Shown: positions 1 to 6,476 of the stretch, in pieces
Numbering within the stretch: position 1 is the first letter of the stretch
Layout of the letters: each line of letters starts with the position of its first letter
Source of the DNA: Nocardia altamirensis NBRC 108246
GTDB taxonomy: Bacteria > Actinomycetota > Actinomycetes > Mycobacteriales > Mycobacteriaceae
NCBI RefSeq assembly: GCF_001612685.1
Contig: NZ_BDAY01000078.1
Coordinates: forward strand, 1-59,448
Length of the DNA: 59,448 bases
Direction: 5' to 3'
Made by a program: the position numbers and the translations under genes
Notes under the pieces: generated by a model
Database searches by the model: none
What the model was told of the DNA's origin: nothing
Seen by the model: the letters and a program-made list of their open reading frames with translations, nothing else

Positions 1-1
1 G

Positions 2-61
2 CACGACATCGGCCCCGTGGCCGGTGAGTTGAAATTGAAGTCAATCCCTCCTCTTCCGTAG
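2..61 (+). CDS. C-terminal end of a gene entering from the left edge (partial)
   Basis: One plus-strand frame is open from the window edge to a TAG stop at 59-61, reading HDIGPVAGELKLKSIPPLP. A strong hairpin terminator begins six bases after the stop, as expected for the 3' end of a real gene. The fragment is too short to identify a family. Confidence 0.35.
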   Translation, partial: HDIGPVAGELKLKSIPPLP

Positions 62-66
62 ATCCC

Positions 67-93
67 AGGCCCCGGCGCACAGCGCCGGGGCCT
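67..93 (+). terminator. GC-rich hairpin terminator
   Basis: A perfect 12-bp stem (AGGCCCCGGCGC and its complement) encloses a 3-nt loop. It lies between the partial gene at the left edge and the MerR-type gene at 120. There is no T-tract, which is common for actinobacterial terminators. Confidence 0.7.
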
Positions 94-119
94 GCCAACG
101 TTGAATCCCGAGAGGTGCT

Positions 120-488
120 GTGCAGCAACCGAACACCAACCCCGCCGACGACGCCAGCGCCGCCGACAAACTCGACGACGACGACTACCCCGCCTACAGC
201 ATGGGCCGCGCCGCAGAAATACTCGGCGTCACCCAAGCATTTCTGCGCGGCCTCGACGCCGCCCACCTACTGACCCCGCAACGCTCCTCCGGTGGACACC
301 GGCGCTACTCCCGTTACCAACTGCGCATCGCAGGCCGCGTCCGCGAACTCGTCGACACCGGCAACACCCTCGAAGCCGCCTGCCGCATCGTCATCCTCGA
401 AGACCAACTCGCCGAAGCCCAACGCCTCAACACCAACCTCCAACACGCACTCGACAACCGAACACCCACCAACCCCACCACGGACTGA
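120..488 (+). CDS. MerR-family transcriptional regulator (HspR-like, no effector domain)
   Basis: A 122-residue DNA-binding protein. After an acidic, disordered N-terminus (about residues 1-25) comes a MerR winged helix: YSMGRAAEILGV is the first helix-turn-helix, then LRGLDAAHLLTPQRSSGGHRRYSRYQ, in which the GGHRRYS wing is diagnostic. A short coiled coil (LEDQLAEAQRLNTNLQHAL) follows for dimerisation, with no effector domain. The GTG start at 120 is preceded by GAGAGG. It belongs to the same small type as the regulator at 3339, so both probably control stress genes. Its targets are not evident. The family is secure; the stress role is inferred from its neighbours. Confidence 0.85.
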   Translation: MQQPNTNPADDASAADKLDDDDYPAYSMGRAAEILGVTQAFLRGLDAAHLLTPQRSSGGHRRYSRYQLRIAGRVRELVDTGNTLEAACRIVILEDQLAEAQRLNTNLQHALDNRTPTNPTTD

Positions 489-739
489 TCGACCGCCGAC
501 GCTCAGAGAAGTGGAATCACCTTCTCCGGCAGCTGGGCGTAGTCGGGATCGAACACGTTAGGGCGAGAAGTTCTGCCGATTCGGGGAATCGCGCGATTCG
601 TCCGTATGGACACGCAACTCCCGCACCCGCCGGTATGCCAGCCATCCGGCAGGCCTGCTCCCGCCACGCGGCGGATGGTTGTCACGTTCCGGTCTTCATA
701 CGGTGGTTTTCAGAACCCCGACACAGATTGGTGAACCGT
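489..739. other. Intergenic stretch without a confident gene
   Basis: No convincing gene was found. A short minus-strand reading frame ending near 503 (NVFDPDYAQLPEKVIPLL) looks weakly protein-like. It has no supported start and could be a relic. Confidence 0.4.
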
Positions 740-1120
740 ATGGACCACGCCGAGCAGCAGCTCATCGGCAATCTGGCCGAGCGAATCCGCGCCGCGCAGC
801 CGGTGGCCGAGGACCCACAGGCGACCGCGGCCGTCCAGCGCCTCATCGGCTCGCAGCCCGATGCGCTTTATGTCCTTACCCAAGCAGTACTGCTGCAGGA
901 GCAGGCGTTGCACCAGGCGGATTCGCGGCCACACAACCAGGGGGCGACACTCCCCCGCAGTCGGGACGCCGAGGGCTGAGCGCGGGCGGATTCCTGGCGA
1001 CTGCGGCCTCCGCCGCGGTCGGCGTCGCGGGCGGGCAGATGCTGCGCCAAGGGCTCAGCAATGCTTTCAGCGGAAGCGACTCCCACGGCGCCTCCGCCAT
1101 GACGCCAGCGGCGTCAGGTG
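740..1120 (+). pseudogene. DUF2076-family protein gene broken by a frameshift
   Basis: From ATG 740 the frame encodes MDHAEQQLIGNLAERIRAA, then DPQATAAVQRLIGSQPDALY and VLTQAVLLQEQAL. This is the conserved N-terminus of DUF2076 proteins, a family proposed to be periplasmic ligand-binding or sensor proteins. The frame stops at 979. The expected alanine/glycine-rich continuation (SAGGFLATAASAAVGVAGG, then QMLRQGLSNAFSG) is present in the +1-relative frame. A single-base slip near the G5 run at 940-944 or the C5 run at 952-956 would join the two halves. The far C-terminus fades out after about 1100. It is either a real pseudogene or an assembly error. Confidence 0.65.
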
Positions 1121-1479
1121 ATTGCGGTCGCGGCCGGTCGGGTGCGGCGTGGGTACGGGTTGCGGGCGTGCGGATGACGGGGGTCAGGGGATCGGGGTGC
1201 GGCCGGATCGGCGGGCATGGCGGGTTGCATGATCGTGTCCCACCAAGGGCGCAGGGGGCTGGGTTCGGGCCAGTACACCACCGAGGAGTCGTCGGGATCG
1301 GTTGCGGCGGCGGGTATCCGGTGCGTGGCAGTGCGAGGACGCGGGTGGCGGGTGGCCTGCGTTGGGTGTGTAGAAGTCATGGCGATTACCTGGGGGTTGG
1401 GCTGTGCTGGTGAGGAGCTGTGCTGCGGTCGCGCCTGTGCTGCGGCGGGGTTGGCCACCGCCGCCGGTGTCCGACTCAC
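1114..1479 (-). CDS. Hypothetical proline-rich protein coupled to the cold-shock gene
   Basis: A reading frame of up to 121 residues starts with GTG at 1479, in GTGA overlap with the stop of the upstream cold-shock gene. This arrangement is typical of translational coupling. The protein is rich in Pro, Arg, Thr and Ala, with one more structured stretch (SSVVYWPEPSPLRPWWDTI). No family was recognised. An internal ATG at about codon 34 is an alternative start. Reality rests mainly on the exact overlap and the tryptophan-containing segment, so confidence is low. Confidence 0.35.
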   Translation of the reverse strand: MSRTPAAVANPAAAQARPQHSSSPAQPNPQVIAMTSTHPTQATRHPRPRTATHRIPAAATDPDDSSVVYWPEPSPLRPWWDTIMQPAMPADPAAPRSPDPRHPHARNPYPRRTRPAATAIT

Positions 1480-1859
1480 GCGGCGCGCGCACGGCAGCGG
1501 GAACGATGCGGCCGATCAGGTCGGGTTCGTGGGAGCGGCCGATCGGCACCCGGTGCGGGTAGGGGCAGCACGCTGGTGGTGCGCGTGTAGGGCACGACGC
1601 GGGTAGCTTCGGGGCCGCGCGTGGTGTCGGTGGCGGTGAATGTCACCGGTTGCCCGGCGGTGAGAGTTTTAAGTCCAGGGACGTCGATCACCTGGTAAGC
1701 GACGAACACCGCAGGACCGGTATCGGGTGTCAGGAACCCGAAGCCCTTCTCGGTGTTGAACCAGGCGACGTGGCCGTGCTGCCAGCGCGGCAGCTGCTGC
1801 GGGTCGTTGGTGTGGGGTTCGCATCGGGGGGTGGCAAGGATTGGGCTGTCAGTCGGCAT
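1476..1859 (-). CDS. Cold-shock domain protein (CspA family)
   Basis: A nucleic-acid-binding cold-shock domain occupies roughly residues 20-95. GHVAWFNTEKGFGFL carries the RNP1 motif (KGFGF). The RNP2 position is altered: AVFVAYQVID replaces the usual DVFVHFSAI. TAGQPVTFTATDTTRGPEATRV is the usual final strands. A basic tail of about 30 residues (RTRPDRPHRSRCRARAA) extends beyond classic 67-residue CspA. The ATG at 1859 overlaps the end of the upstream 78-residue gene by 11 nt; an in-frame ATG at 1883 would add a poly-Thr leader. It is probably an RNA chaperone or transcription antiterminator acting under stress. Confidence 0.8.
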   Translation of the reverse strand: MPTDSPILATPRCEPHTNDPQQLPRWQHGHVAWFNTEKGFGFLTPDTGPAVFVAYQVIDVPGLKTLTAGQPVTFTATDTTRGPEATRVVPYTRTTSVLPLPAPGADRPLPRTRPDRPHRSRCRARAA

Positions 1860-2085
1860 TGTGGTGGTCGTAGTCGTCGTCATCGCAGTCCAGTGGGGTG
1901 ATCCAGGCTTGGTCGATACGGTCGGTGAGTGCGGCGTACTCGAGCGCGCCGCGCACGGTTTCCGGCGGCGGTGCCAGCGTGGCCGGATCCAGTCCGGCCT
2001 GGTCGTCGTTGTCGCGGAGGAGAACGTTCTGTTCGGCGCGGTCGAAGACGCTGCCTGCCGCAGCGAAGGGTCCGGTACTACTCAT
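1849..2085 (-). CDS. Small acidic protein upstream of the cold-shock gene
   Basis: A 78-residue protein starting MSSTGPFAAAGSVFDRAEQN and ending in an extremely acidic run (DCDDDDYDHHNAD). ATG 2085 follows a very strong ribosome-binding site (AGAGGAGAGGAGCA). The stop lies inside the start of the cold-shock gene, so the two are probably translated as a coupled pair. No family was recognised. The acidic tail contrasts with the basic tail of the coupled cold-shock protein, so a direct contact is conceivable but purely inferred. Confidence 0.6.
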   Translation of the reverse strand: MSSTGPFAAAGSVFDRAEQNVLLRDNDDQAGLDPATLAPPPETVRGALEYAALTDRIDQAWITPLDCDDDDYDHHNAD

Positions 2086-2419
2086 TGCTCCTCTCCTCTT
2101 GTGTCGTTCGTGGTCGATGAAGTGAAGGGCGCGTGAGCCCGGAAAGCCACAGCTGACCGGGCTCACCCGGCGACGGAAGGAATCTGAACAGGACTTCTCT
2201 GTGATGTGTTCGCGCGCGGGCCAGCGAACCCGTGCCCTGCCTGATGCCACTCGCGGTGGCTGTGCACAGGCCGAACCGAGAGTGTTCGGTGCGGCGCTGG
2301 TGCCGGTGTTCGGTCCAGGCATCGGCCGCTGGCCCTTGATCGCGAGAACAGCTGTGTAGGAGAACGTTTCGTATGGTCTGCGTTGTTTGTCGATGTATTT
2401 GACGGGCATCACCTCGCTC
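2086..2419. other. Intergenic stretch, no gene seen
   Basis: This is the leader and promoter region of the cold-shock operon on the minus strand. No convincing gene, RNA or repeat was found. Confidence 0.4.
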
Positions 2420-2743
2420 TCACTGGTTGTCGAATACCAAGTCGAGCCTGGCTGGGTGTGCGGTAGGCGGGCCGCGTTCTCGACCCTGCTCGGGGCCGGG
2501 CCGGTGGCCATGGTGACACGTGGTCGGCCACCAGCGGCCCGGCCCTGGCCGGGGTGTGCGGGGTTCCCGTCGCAGCGGGCAGTCCCAGCGGTTGCCGGCC
2601 CGGCACAGGATGTCGTCGATCTCGGCGAACAAGCCCTCGAGATCAGGATCCAAGCTCAGCAGCCGGGGATCCAGCCACGACAACTCCTCGGCGATCTCGC
2701 TCGGCGCGGGACCGGTCGCGCCATTCGTCATAAGGATCACCAC
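2420..2743 (-). CDS. Hypothetical protein downstream of hsp20
   Basis: A 107-residue frame starting with GTG 2743, about 4 nt after GGGAAGG when the double GTG is counted. The N-terminal half (APSEIAEELSWLDPRLLSLD, then PDLEGLFAEIDDILCRAGNR) is clearly protein-like and amphipathic. The second half is Pro/Arg/Trp-rich and may have drifted or shifted frame. It lies 26 nt downstream of hsp20 on the same strand, so it is probably co-transcribed. No family is recognised with certainty. Confidence 0.45.
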   Translation of the reverse strand: MVILMTNGATGPAPSEIAEELSWLDPRLLSLDPDLEGLFAEIDDILCRAGNRWDCPLRREPRTPRPGPGRWWPTTCHHGHRPGPEQGRERGPPTAHPARLDLVFDNQ

Positions 2744-2769
2744 AGGGCCTTCCCGTGATGGCGCCAGGC

Positions 2770-3192
2770 TCAGGCGTTGATGGTCTGATGGTTGCTGTCG
2801 TGGTGGATGATCTCGATCTTGCGGGGTTTGGCCTTCTCCGCGACCGGGATCACCAAGCGCAGCACCCCGTCGCGGTAGTCCGCACGGATGGCGTCGGTGT
2901 CGAGGTTCTCCCCCAGGAACAGCTGGCGGGAGAACACCCCGCGGGTACGTTCCGCGGCGATCATCGACCGGTCCGGGTCCAGTTGTGCGCGTGACGCCTT
3001 GACGGTCACCACGTTGCGTTCGATATCCAAGTCCAGGGATTCGGGGTCGATGCCGGGCAGGTCGAGTTCGACATAGAACTCATCGCCCTCGCGCCAGGCG
3101 TCCATCGGCATGGCTGCCGGACGGGCCGACGTGCCGAACACCTGCTGGGTCAGGCGATCCAGATCCCGGAACGGATCGGTGCGCATCAGCAT
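2770..3192 (-). CDS. Hsp20 small heat-shock protein (alpha-crystallin family)
   Basis: An ATP-independent holdase chaperone of 140 residues, normal for actinobacterial Hsp18/Hsp20. FRDLDRLTQQVFG is the N-terminal signature. The alpha-crystallin domain runs about residues 40-130, with the FYVELDLPGIDPESLDLDIE strands and the conserved GVLRLVIPV segment ending in an IxI/V-type motif. ATG 3192 is chosen because GGAGGTGG lies 5 nt upstream; a longer frame would start inside that ribosome-binding site. The gene is divergent from the HspR-like gene at 3339, with a CIRCE-like operator between them, so heat induction by HrcA and/or the MerR protein is likely. Confidence 0.93.
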   Translation of the reverse strand: MLMRTDPFRDLDRLTQQVFGTSARPAAMPMDAWREGDEFYVELDLPGIDPESLDLDIERNVVTVKASRAQLDPDRSMIAAERTRGVFSRQLFLGENLDTDAIRADYRDGVLRLVIPVAEKAKPRKIEIIHHDSNHQTINA

Positions 3193-3266
3193 GGTCGCCA
3201 CCTCCACTCACTCCATTCTCTTTCGACGGCACTCAGATAACCTCTGTCATCTGGATGAGATTTGTT

Positions 3267-3293
3267 TTAGCACTCCACTGAAGAGAGTGCAAG
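3267..3293. promoter_or_regulatory. CIRCE-like HrcA operator
   Basis: TTAGCACTC at 3267-3275 and GAGTGCAAG at 3285-3293 are separated by exactly 9 nt. The CIRCE consensus is TTAGCACTC-N9-GAGTGCTAA, so 16 of 18 arm positions match. It lies between the divergent hsp20 and HspR-like genes. A second, looser inverted repeat (CAGAT-N10-ATCTG, starting about 3235) lies alongside and could be the MerR protein's own site. Confidence 0.8.
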
Positions 3294-3338
3294 TGTCGCA
3301 GTCAGGTAATCTGGAGGAACCGAGAAAGAAGGAGCAGG

Positions 3339-3710
3339 ATGCTGGATCCAAACGACCCCCTACCCGGCTCAACCAGTGATCACCGGCCGGGCCACGGGCA
3401 AGCGGTGTACGGGATCTCGGTAGCAGCCGAGCTGGCCGGGATGGGGGCCCATTCGCTGCGCTTGTACGAGCAGCACGGCCTGGTTACCCCGGCCCGCAGC
3501 GCCGGAGGTACCCGCCGCTACAGCAACGACGACCTCGCCCGGTTAGCGCGCATCGCCGTGCTGGCCGGCCAAGGGATCAACCTCGCCGCGATCGCGCGGA
3601 TCCTCGACCTCGAAGACACCAACACCGCCCTCGCGGACGCCAACACCGCACTACGCCACTCCAACGCCACGCTCACCGCCGAACGCGACCGGCTCCGCGA
3701 CACACCATGA
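3339..3710 (+). CDS. HspR-like MerR-family heat-shock regulator
   Basis: A 123-residue regulator with the HspR pattern YGISVAAELAGMGAHSLRLY, then EQHGLVTPARSAGGTRRYS and ALAGQGINLAAIARIL-like helices. A coiled coil built from repeated NTALADANTALRHSNATL ends the protein. HspR represses chaperone genes and is often co-regulated with them; here the gene is divergent from hsp20. ATG 3339 follows GGAGCAGG. It resembles the protein at 120 in size and domain order. It could be an HspR paralogue specific for this small-Hsp locus, because no dnaK operon is adjacent. Confidence 0.88.
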   Translation: MLDPNDPLPGSTSDHRPGHGQAVYGISVAAELAGMGAHSLRLYEQHGLVTPARSAGGTRRYSNDDLARLARIAVLAGQGINLAAIARILDLEDTNTALADANTALRHSNATLTAERDRLRDTP

Positions 3711-3916
3711 CCACCACATCCGAGCGGATCGGCCCGGGGATGCATGACATCGTGCACCCGCACGCCCAGCTCATTGGAGCTCGTGATCACGAGCAGATCC
3801 GCACAGGCGCTCAACCGCGCAAAGTCGATGCGCACCTCACGTTTCATCGAAGATGAGTGGTTTGCCGCGGCTTGCGGGCCGACTGATTCGCCGACCGCGC
3901 AACCTGTTATCCGTAA

Positions 3917-4162
3917 CTACTTGCCGTGTCGATGGCCGGCTTGACGGGCTTCGGCGACATCGGCCTCCGCGCGGGCCTTCTCCGCTGCGGCTTCCTTCTT
4001 CGCGGCTTCGAGTTCGGACTCGGCCTTGTCCTGCTGGGCTTGTCCCTCGCCCTTGAGGTTCTCGTCACCGGTGACAGCGCCAGCGACCTCCTTGACCTTG
4101 CCCTTCGCGCCTTCGATGACGCCTTCGACACCCTCACGGGGCCCACTTCCATGCTCTGACAA
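3917..4162 (-). CDS. CsbD-family general stress protein
   Basis: An 81-residue hydrophilic protein with the CsbD pattern GVIEGAKGKVKEVAGAVTGD followed by NLKGEGQAQQDKAESELEAA. A long Ala/Glu/Lys-rich helix continues to the C-terminus. The start is TTG 4162, with GGAAGG positioned about 9 nt upstream. CsbD proteins are small, abundant stress proteins of unclear biochemistry, often under stress sigma factors; here it sits between hsp20/hspR and a stress-type short-chain dehydrogenase. The first residues (MSEHGSGPREGVEG) are family-like, which supports the TTG start. Confidence 0.85.
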   Translation of the reverse strand: MSEHGSGPREGVEGVIEGAKGKVKEVAGAVTGDENLKGEGQAQQDKAESELEAAKKEAAAEKARAEADVAEARQAGHRHGK

Positions 4163-4271
4163 AGTAATTCACCTTCCTATACGGCATAACGATTGACATT
4201 CGCCGCGTACCCGGAGGCACTCCCTTCAATCGCATGTTTGCCGCTCACTCGAGGAGGTAGTCGCCGGGAAG

Positions 4272-5141
4272 ATGACGCAACCTCGGAAGAAGGAGATCGT
4301 CGTGGGCTTTCCTGAACAGCAGCAGTCGGTTCCCGGAGTGCAGGGCCAGATGAGCCCGGTGCCGGATTGTGGTGAAGCCAGCTACCGGGGATCCGGAAAG
4401 CTCACCGGTAAGGCGGCGGTGGTCACCGGCGCCGACAGCGGGATCGGGCGAGCGGTGGCGATCGCGTTCGCTCGCGAGGGCGCTGACGTGCTGATCTCCT
4501 ATCTCAACGAGGACGACGACGCCAAAGAGGTCGCCGACCTCGTGACCGAGGCCGGGCGCAAAGCAGTGCTCGTGGCGGGCGATCTCACGGAACCCGGGCA
4601 TTGCCGAACCGTCATCGAACGCGCGGTGCGGGAATTCGGCAAGATCGACGTGCTGGTCAGCAACGCGGCATACCAGATGACGCACGAAACGCTGGAGGAG
4701 ATCAGCAACGAAGAGTTCGACTACACCTTCCACGTGAACGTCAGCGCATACTTCCGCTTGGTCAAGGCCGCATTGCCGCACATGCCTGCCGGTTCGTCGA
4801 TCATCGGCAGTTCCTCGGTCAACTCCGATATGCCTTCGCCGACCCTCGCCCCTTACGCGGCGACCAAGGCCGCGATCGCGAACTTCTCGGCCAGCCTGGC
4901 ACAGCTACTCGGCGAGCGTGGTATTCGGGTGAACAGTGTTGCGCCAGGACCGATTTGGACACCACTGATCCCCTCGACCATGCCGCCGAAGAAGGTGGCC
5001 AACTTCGGTGACGACGTACCGCTCGGCCGCGCGGGACAACCCGCCGAGCTCGCCGCCACCTACGTCCTGTTGGCCTCCGAGGACGGCAGCTACATCTCCG
5101 GCGCCCGCATCGCGGTCACCGGTGGGCGACCGATCCTTTGA
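4272..5141 (+). CDS. Short-chain dehydrogenase/reductase, general-stress type (YdaD/YghA-like)
   Basis: A 289-residue NAD(P)-dependent oxidoreductase. About 45 N-terminal residues (PEQQQSVPGVQGQMSPVPD and following) are the hallmark of the long stress-type subgroup. The Rossmann fold follows with TGADSGIG (cofactor binding), DLTE, SNAAYQ (NAG-type motif), SSSVNSD with the catalytic Ser and YAATK with the catalytic Tyr and Lys. RVNSVAPGPIWTPL and the C-terminal GARIAVTGG complete the family pattern. GAGGAGG lies about 14 nt before ATG 4272, and an in-frame GTG at 4302 is an alternative. The substrate is unknown. It is divergent from csbD. Confidence 0.9.
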   Translation: MTQPRKKEIVVGFPEQQQSVPGVQGQMSPVPDCGEASYRGSGKLTGKAAVVTGADSGIGRAVAIAFAREGADVLISYLNEDDDAKEVADLVTEAGRKAVLVAGDLTEPGHCRTVIERAVREFGKIDVLVSNAAYQMTHETLEEISNEEFDYTFHVNVSAYFRLVKAALPHMPAGSSIIGSSSVNSDMPSPTLAPYAATKAAIANFSASLAQLLGERGIRVNSVAPGPIWTPLIPSTMPPKKVANFGDDVPLGRAGQPAELAATYVLLASEDGSYISGARIAVTGGRPIL

Positions 5142-5183
5142 GCGGCCGCCCACAGCACTGCACGCGAACCGGGGCCGTCGACG

Positions 5184-5405
5184 TCAGCGCGTCTTGCCCA
5201 CATCGTGTACCCGGTCGAGCCCGGTCACCTCGATCGGCCGCCGCACCCTGCAGCGACGCGACCACCCGCAGTCCACACATCCCGCCAGCAGTCAACGCGA
5301 ACAGCAGCGCGCTCAGTCCGTCGGAACCGAAGATGCCCACGCCCGACAGGTCCACCACGAGCAGAATCGGCTCATAGCCGAGGGCGTCCTCGCACTCCAA
5401 TTTAC
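5184..5405 (-). pseudogene. Broken STAS-domain gene (anti-sigma-factor antagonist type)
   Basis: One minus-strand frame encodes EDALGYEPILLVVDLSGVGI then FGSDGLSALLFAL and LRVVAS, the core of a STAS domain. The D-S/D-G-L segment (FGSDGLSAL) is where the phosphorylated Ser normally sits. The remaining helix (RVRRPIEVTGLDRVHDVGKTR, stop at 5184-5186) is in the +1-relative frame, so a single-base indel near 5235-5250 breaks the gene. The N-terminal strand is not recognisable. In the stress-gene context an intact copy would fit the partner-switching control of a SigB/SigF-like sigma factor. Confidence 0.65.
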
Positions 5406-5883
5406 AAGGCCGCCCCAGACCGCAACCCCGATTTCCGACGGACACATCCTGCTCGTTTGCGCCCAAGCACCGACCCGGACATGACGCGAACCGAGGGGCG
5501 AGTCTCGACGCTACTGTCCGAGTTCCAGCGATGTCCGCTGGTGCAGTAGGTGTGCGTATTGGTTGTACCCCCCGGGACATAGTACGAGCCGAACTCCCTT
5601 GCACCGAAAGGGATTTCGGCTCTTATCGTATCTACAGTCGACTTTGAATCCCACGGGATGGGTAATCTGAGCGCCGCGGTCGAACAGGCTGGTGATTTAC
5701 CTCGCCAGCAGGTAGCGGATGCTGGAACGCTGTCTCGCGGGCTGACGGCGTGCCCCATACGGGCGACCCGGCCTATTCCGACACACGCAGGAATGCGGCG
5801 TCATGGCCGATACCCTCTCTATCATCTTTCTATTGCCAGGAACTAGGACCAGTGGCCCGCTACCGCTTCAGAAAGGCGCATCG
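5406..5883. other. Intergenic stretch, no confident gene
   Basis: No recognisable gene was found. It may include eroded 5' sequence of the STAS relic and the promoter of the small membrane gene at 5884. Confidence 0.4.
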
Positions 5884-6084
5884 ATGGGCTCCGAACTTGG
5901 ATCAGCGATGATCGGCCTCGGCTCTGCGGCTTTCACGGCGCTGGGCGGACCAGCGCTCCTCGCCACCGGCTCGGCGGCGTTGGTCGCGGTAGGCATCATG
6001 GCCGGGATAGCGGCCAATGTTGTCGGGATTCCAGCCAGCATCATCGGTATCTTGCTCGGACTGGGATTGATACCACGTCCGTGA
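5884..6084 (+). CDS. Small hydrophobic membrane protein
   Basis: A 66-residue protein, almost entirely hydrophobic with repeated Gly/Ala (GLGSAAFTALGGPALLATGS). It should form two transmembrane helices separated by a short turn (about residues 8-28 and 32-62). ATG 5884 is favoured because AAAGG lies about 8 nt upstream; a longer frame from 5803 lacks a comparable site. No family was recognised. It converges on the small membrane protein at 6167, which has a similar Gly-rich two-helix design. Confidence 0.5.
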   Translation: MGSELGSAMIGLGSAAFTALGGPALLATGSAALVAVGIMAGIAANVVGIPASIIGILLGLGLIPRP

Positions 6085-6166
6085 GGAAGTCGATTGGCTC
6101 GAACCGCCTGGGTCCGGAGCTGATCGACCGATTGCAGGTCGGCTTGCGTGCAGCGGCCGTTCGTTC

Positions 6167-6472
6167 TCAGGCCCAACCGAACCTCCCGGCGCTACCAGCT
6201 CGCCGACGATGCCGTTGAAGCCGAATCAGGCGAGCGCGTCGGTAGCGGGCGTACCCGATGCCGAGGCCTTTGCCGACCAAGCCGCCCGACAGGACTGCTG
6301 CGACACCGCCGACGATCATGCCGAGGATGGAGCCGGATCCGGGCGGTGCGAGCCCGGCCAGCAGCGTGAGCGGATAACCCAGGCCCGCGAGCGCGGCTAC
6401 GACAGTGCCGGTGCCGCAACCGCATTCGCGTCCCAACCGATCGATCTCGGCGTGCGTGTCCTTACTCGGCAT
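6167..6472 (-). CDS. Small two-helix membrane protein coupled to the metalloprotease
   Basis: A 101-residue protein with a short polar N-terminus containing a CGC motif (RECGCGTG). Two Gly-rich transmembrane helices follow (VVAALAGLGYPLTLLAGLA and ILGMIVGGVAAVLSGGLVG), then a strongly basic C-terminus (RYRRARLIRLQRHRRR). ATG 6472 lies 4 nt after the stop of the metalloprotease gene; a TTG at 6484 would overlap it. This spacing implies co-translation and suggests a partner for the protease. No family was recognised. A membrane anchor, inhibitor or immunity role is possible but inferred from context only. Confidence 0.6.
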   Translation of the reverse strand: MPSKDTHAEIDRLGRECGCGTGTVVAALAGLGYPLTLLAGLAPPGSGSILGMIVGGVAAVLSGGLVGKGLGIGYARYRRARLIRLQRHRRRAGSAGRFGWA

Positions 6473-6476
6473 GGCC

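Noticed and set aside
3720..3900. Frames on both strands downstream of the HspR-like gene
   Set aside because: Weakly protein-like, without start, domain or ribosome-binding site.
4163..4271. GGGTAC on the minus strand upstream of csbD as a stress-sigma -10 box
   Set aside because: No matching GTTT -35 box at 14-17 bp, so the promoter could not be supported.
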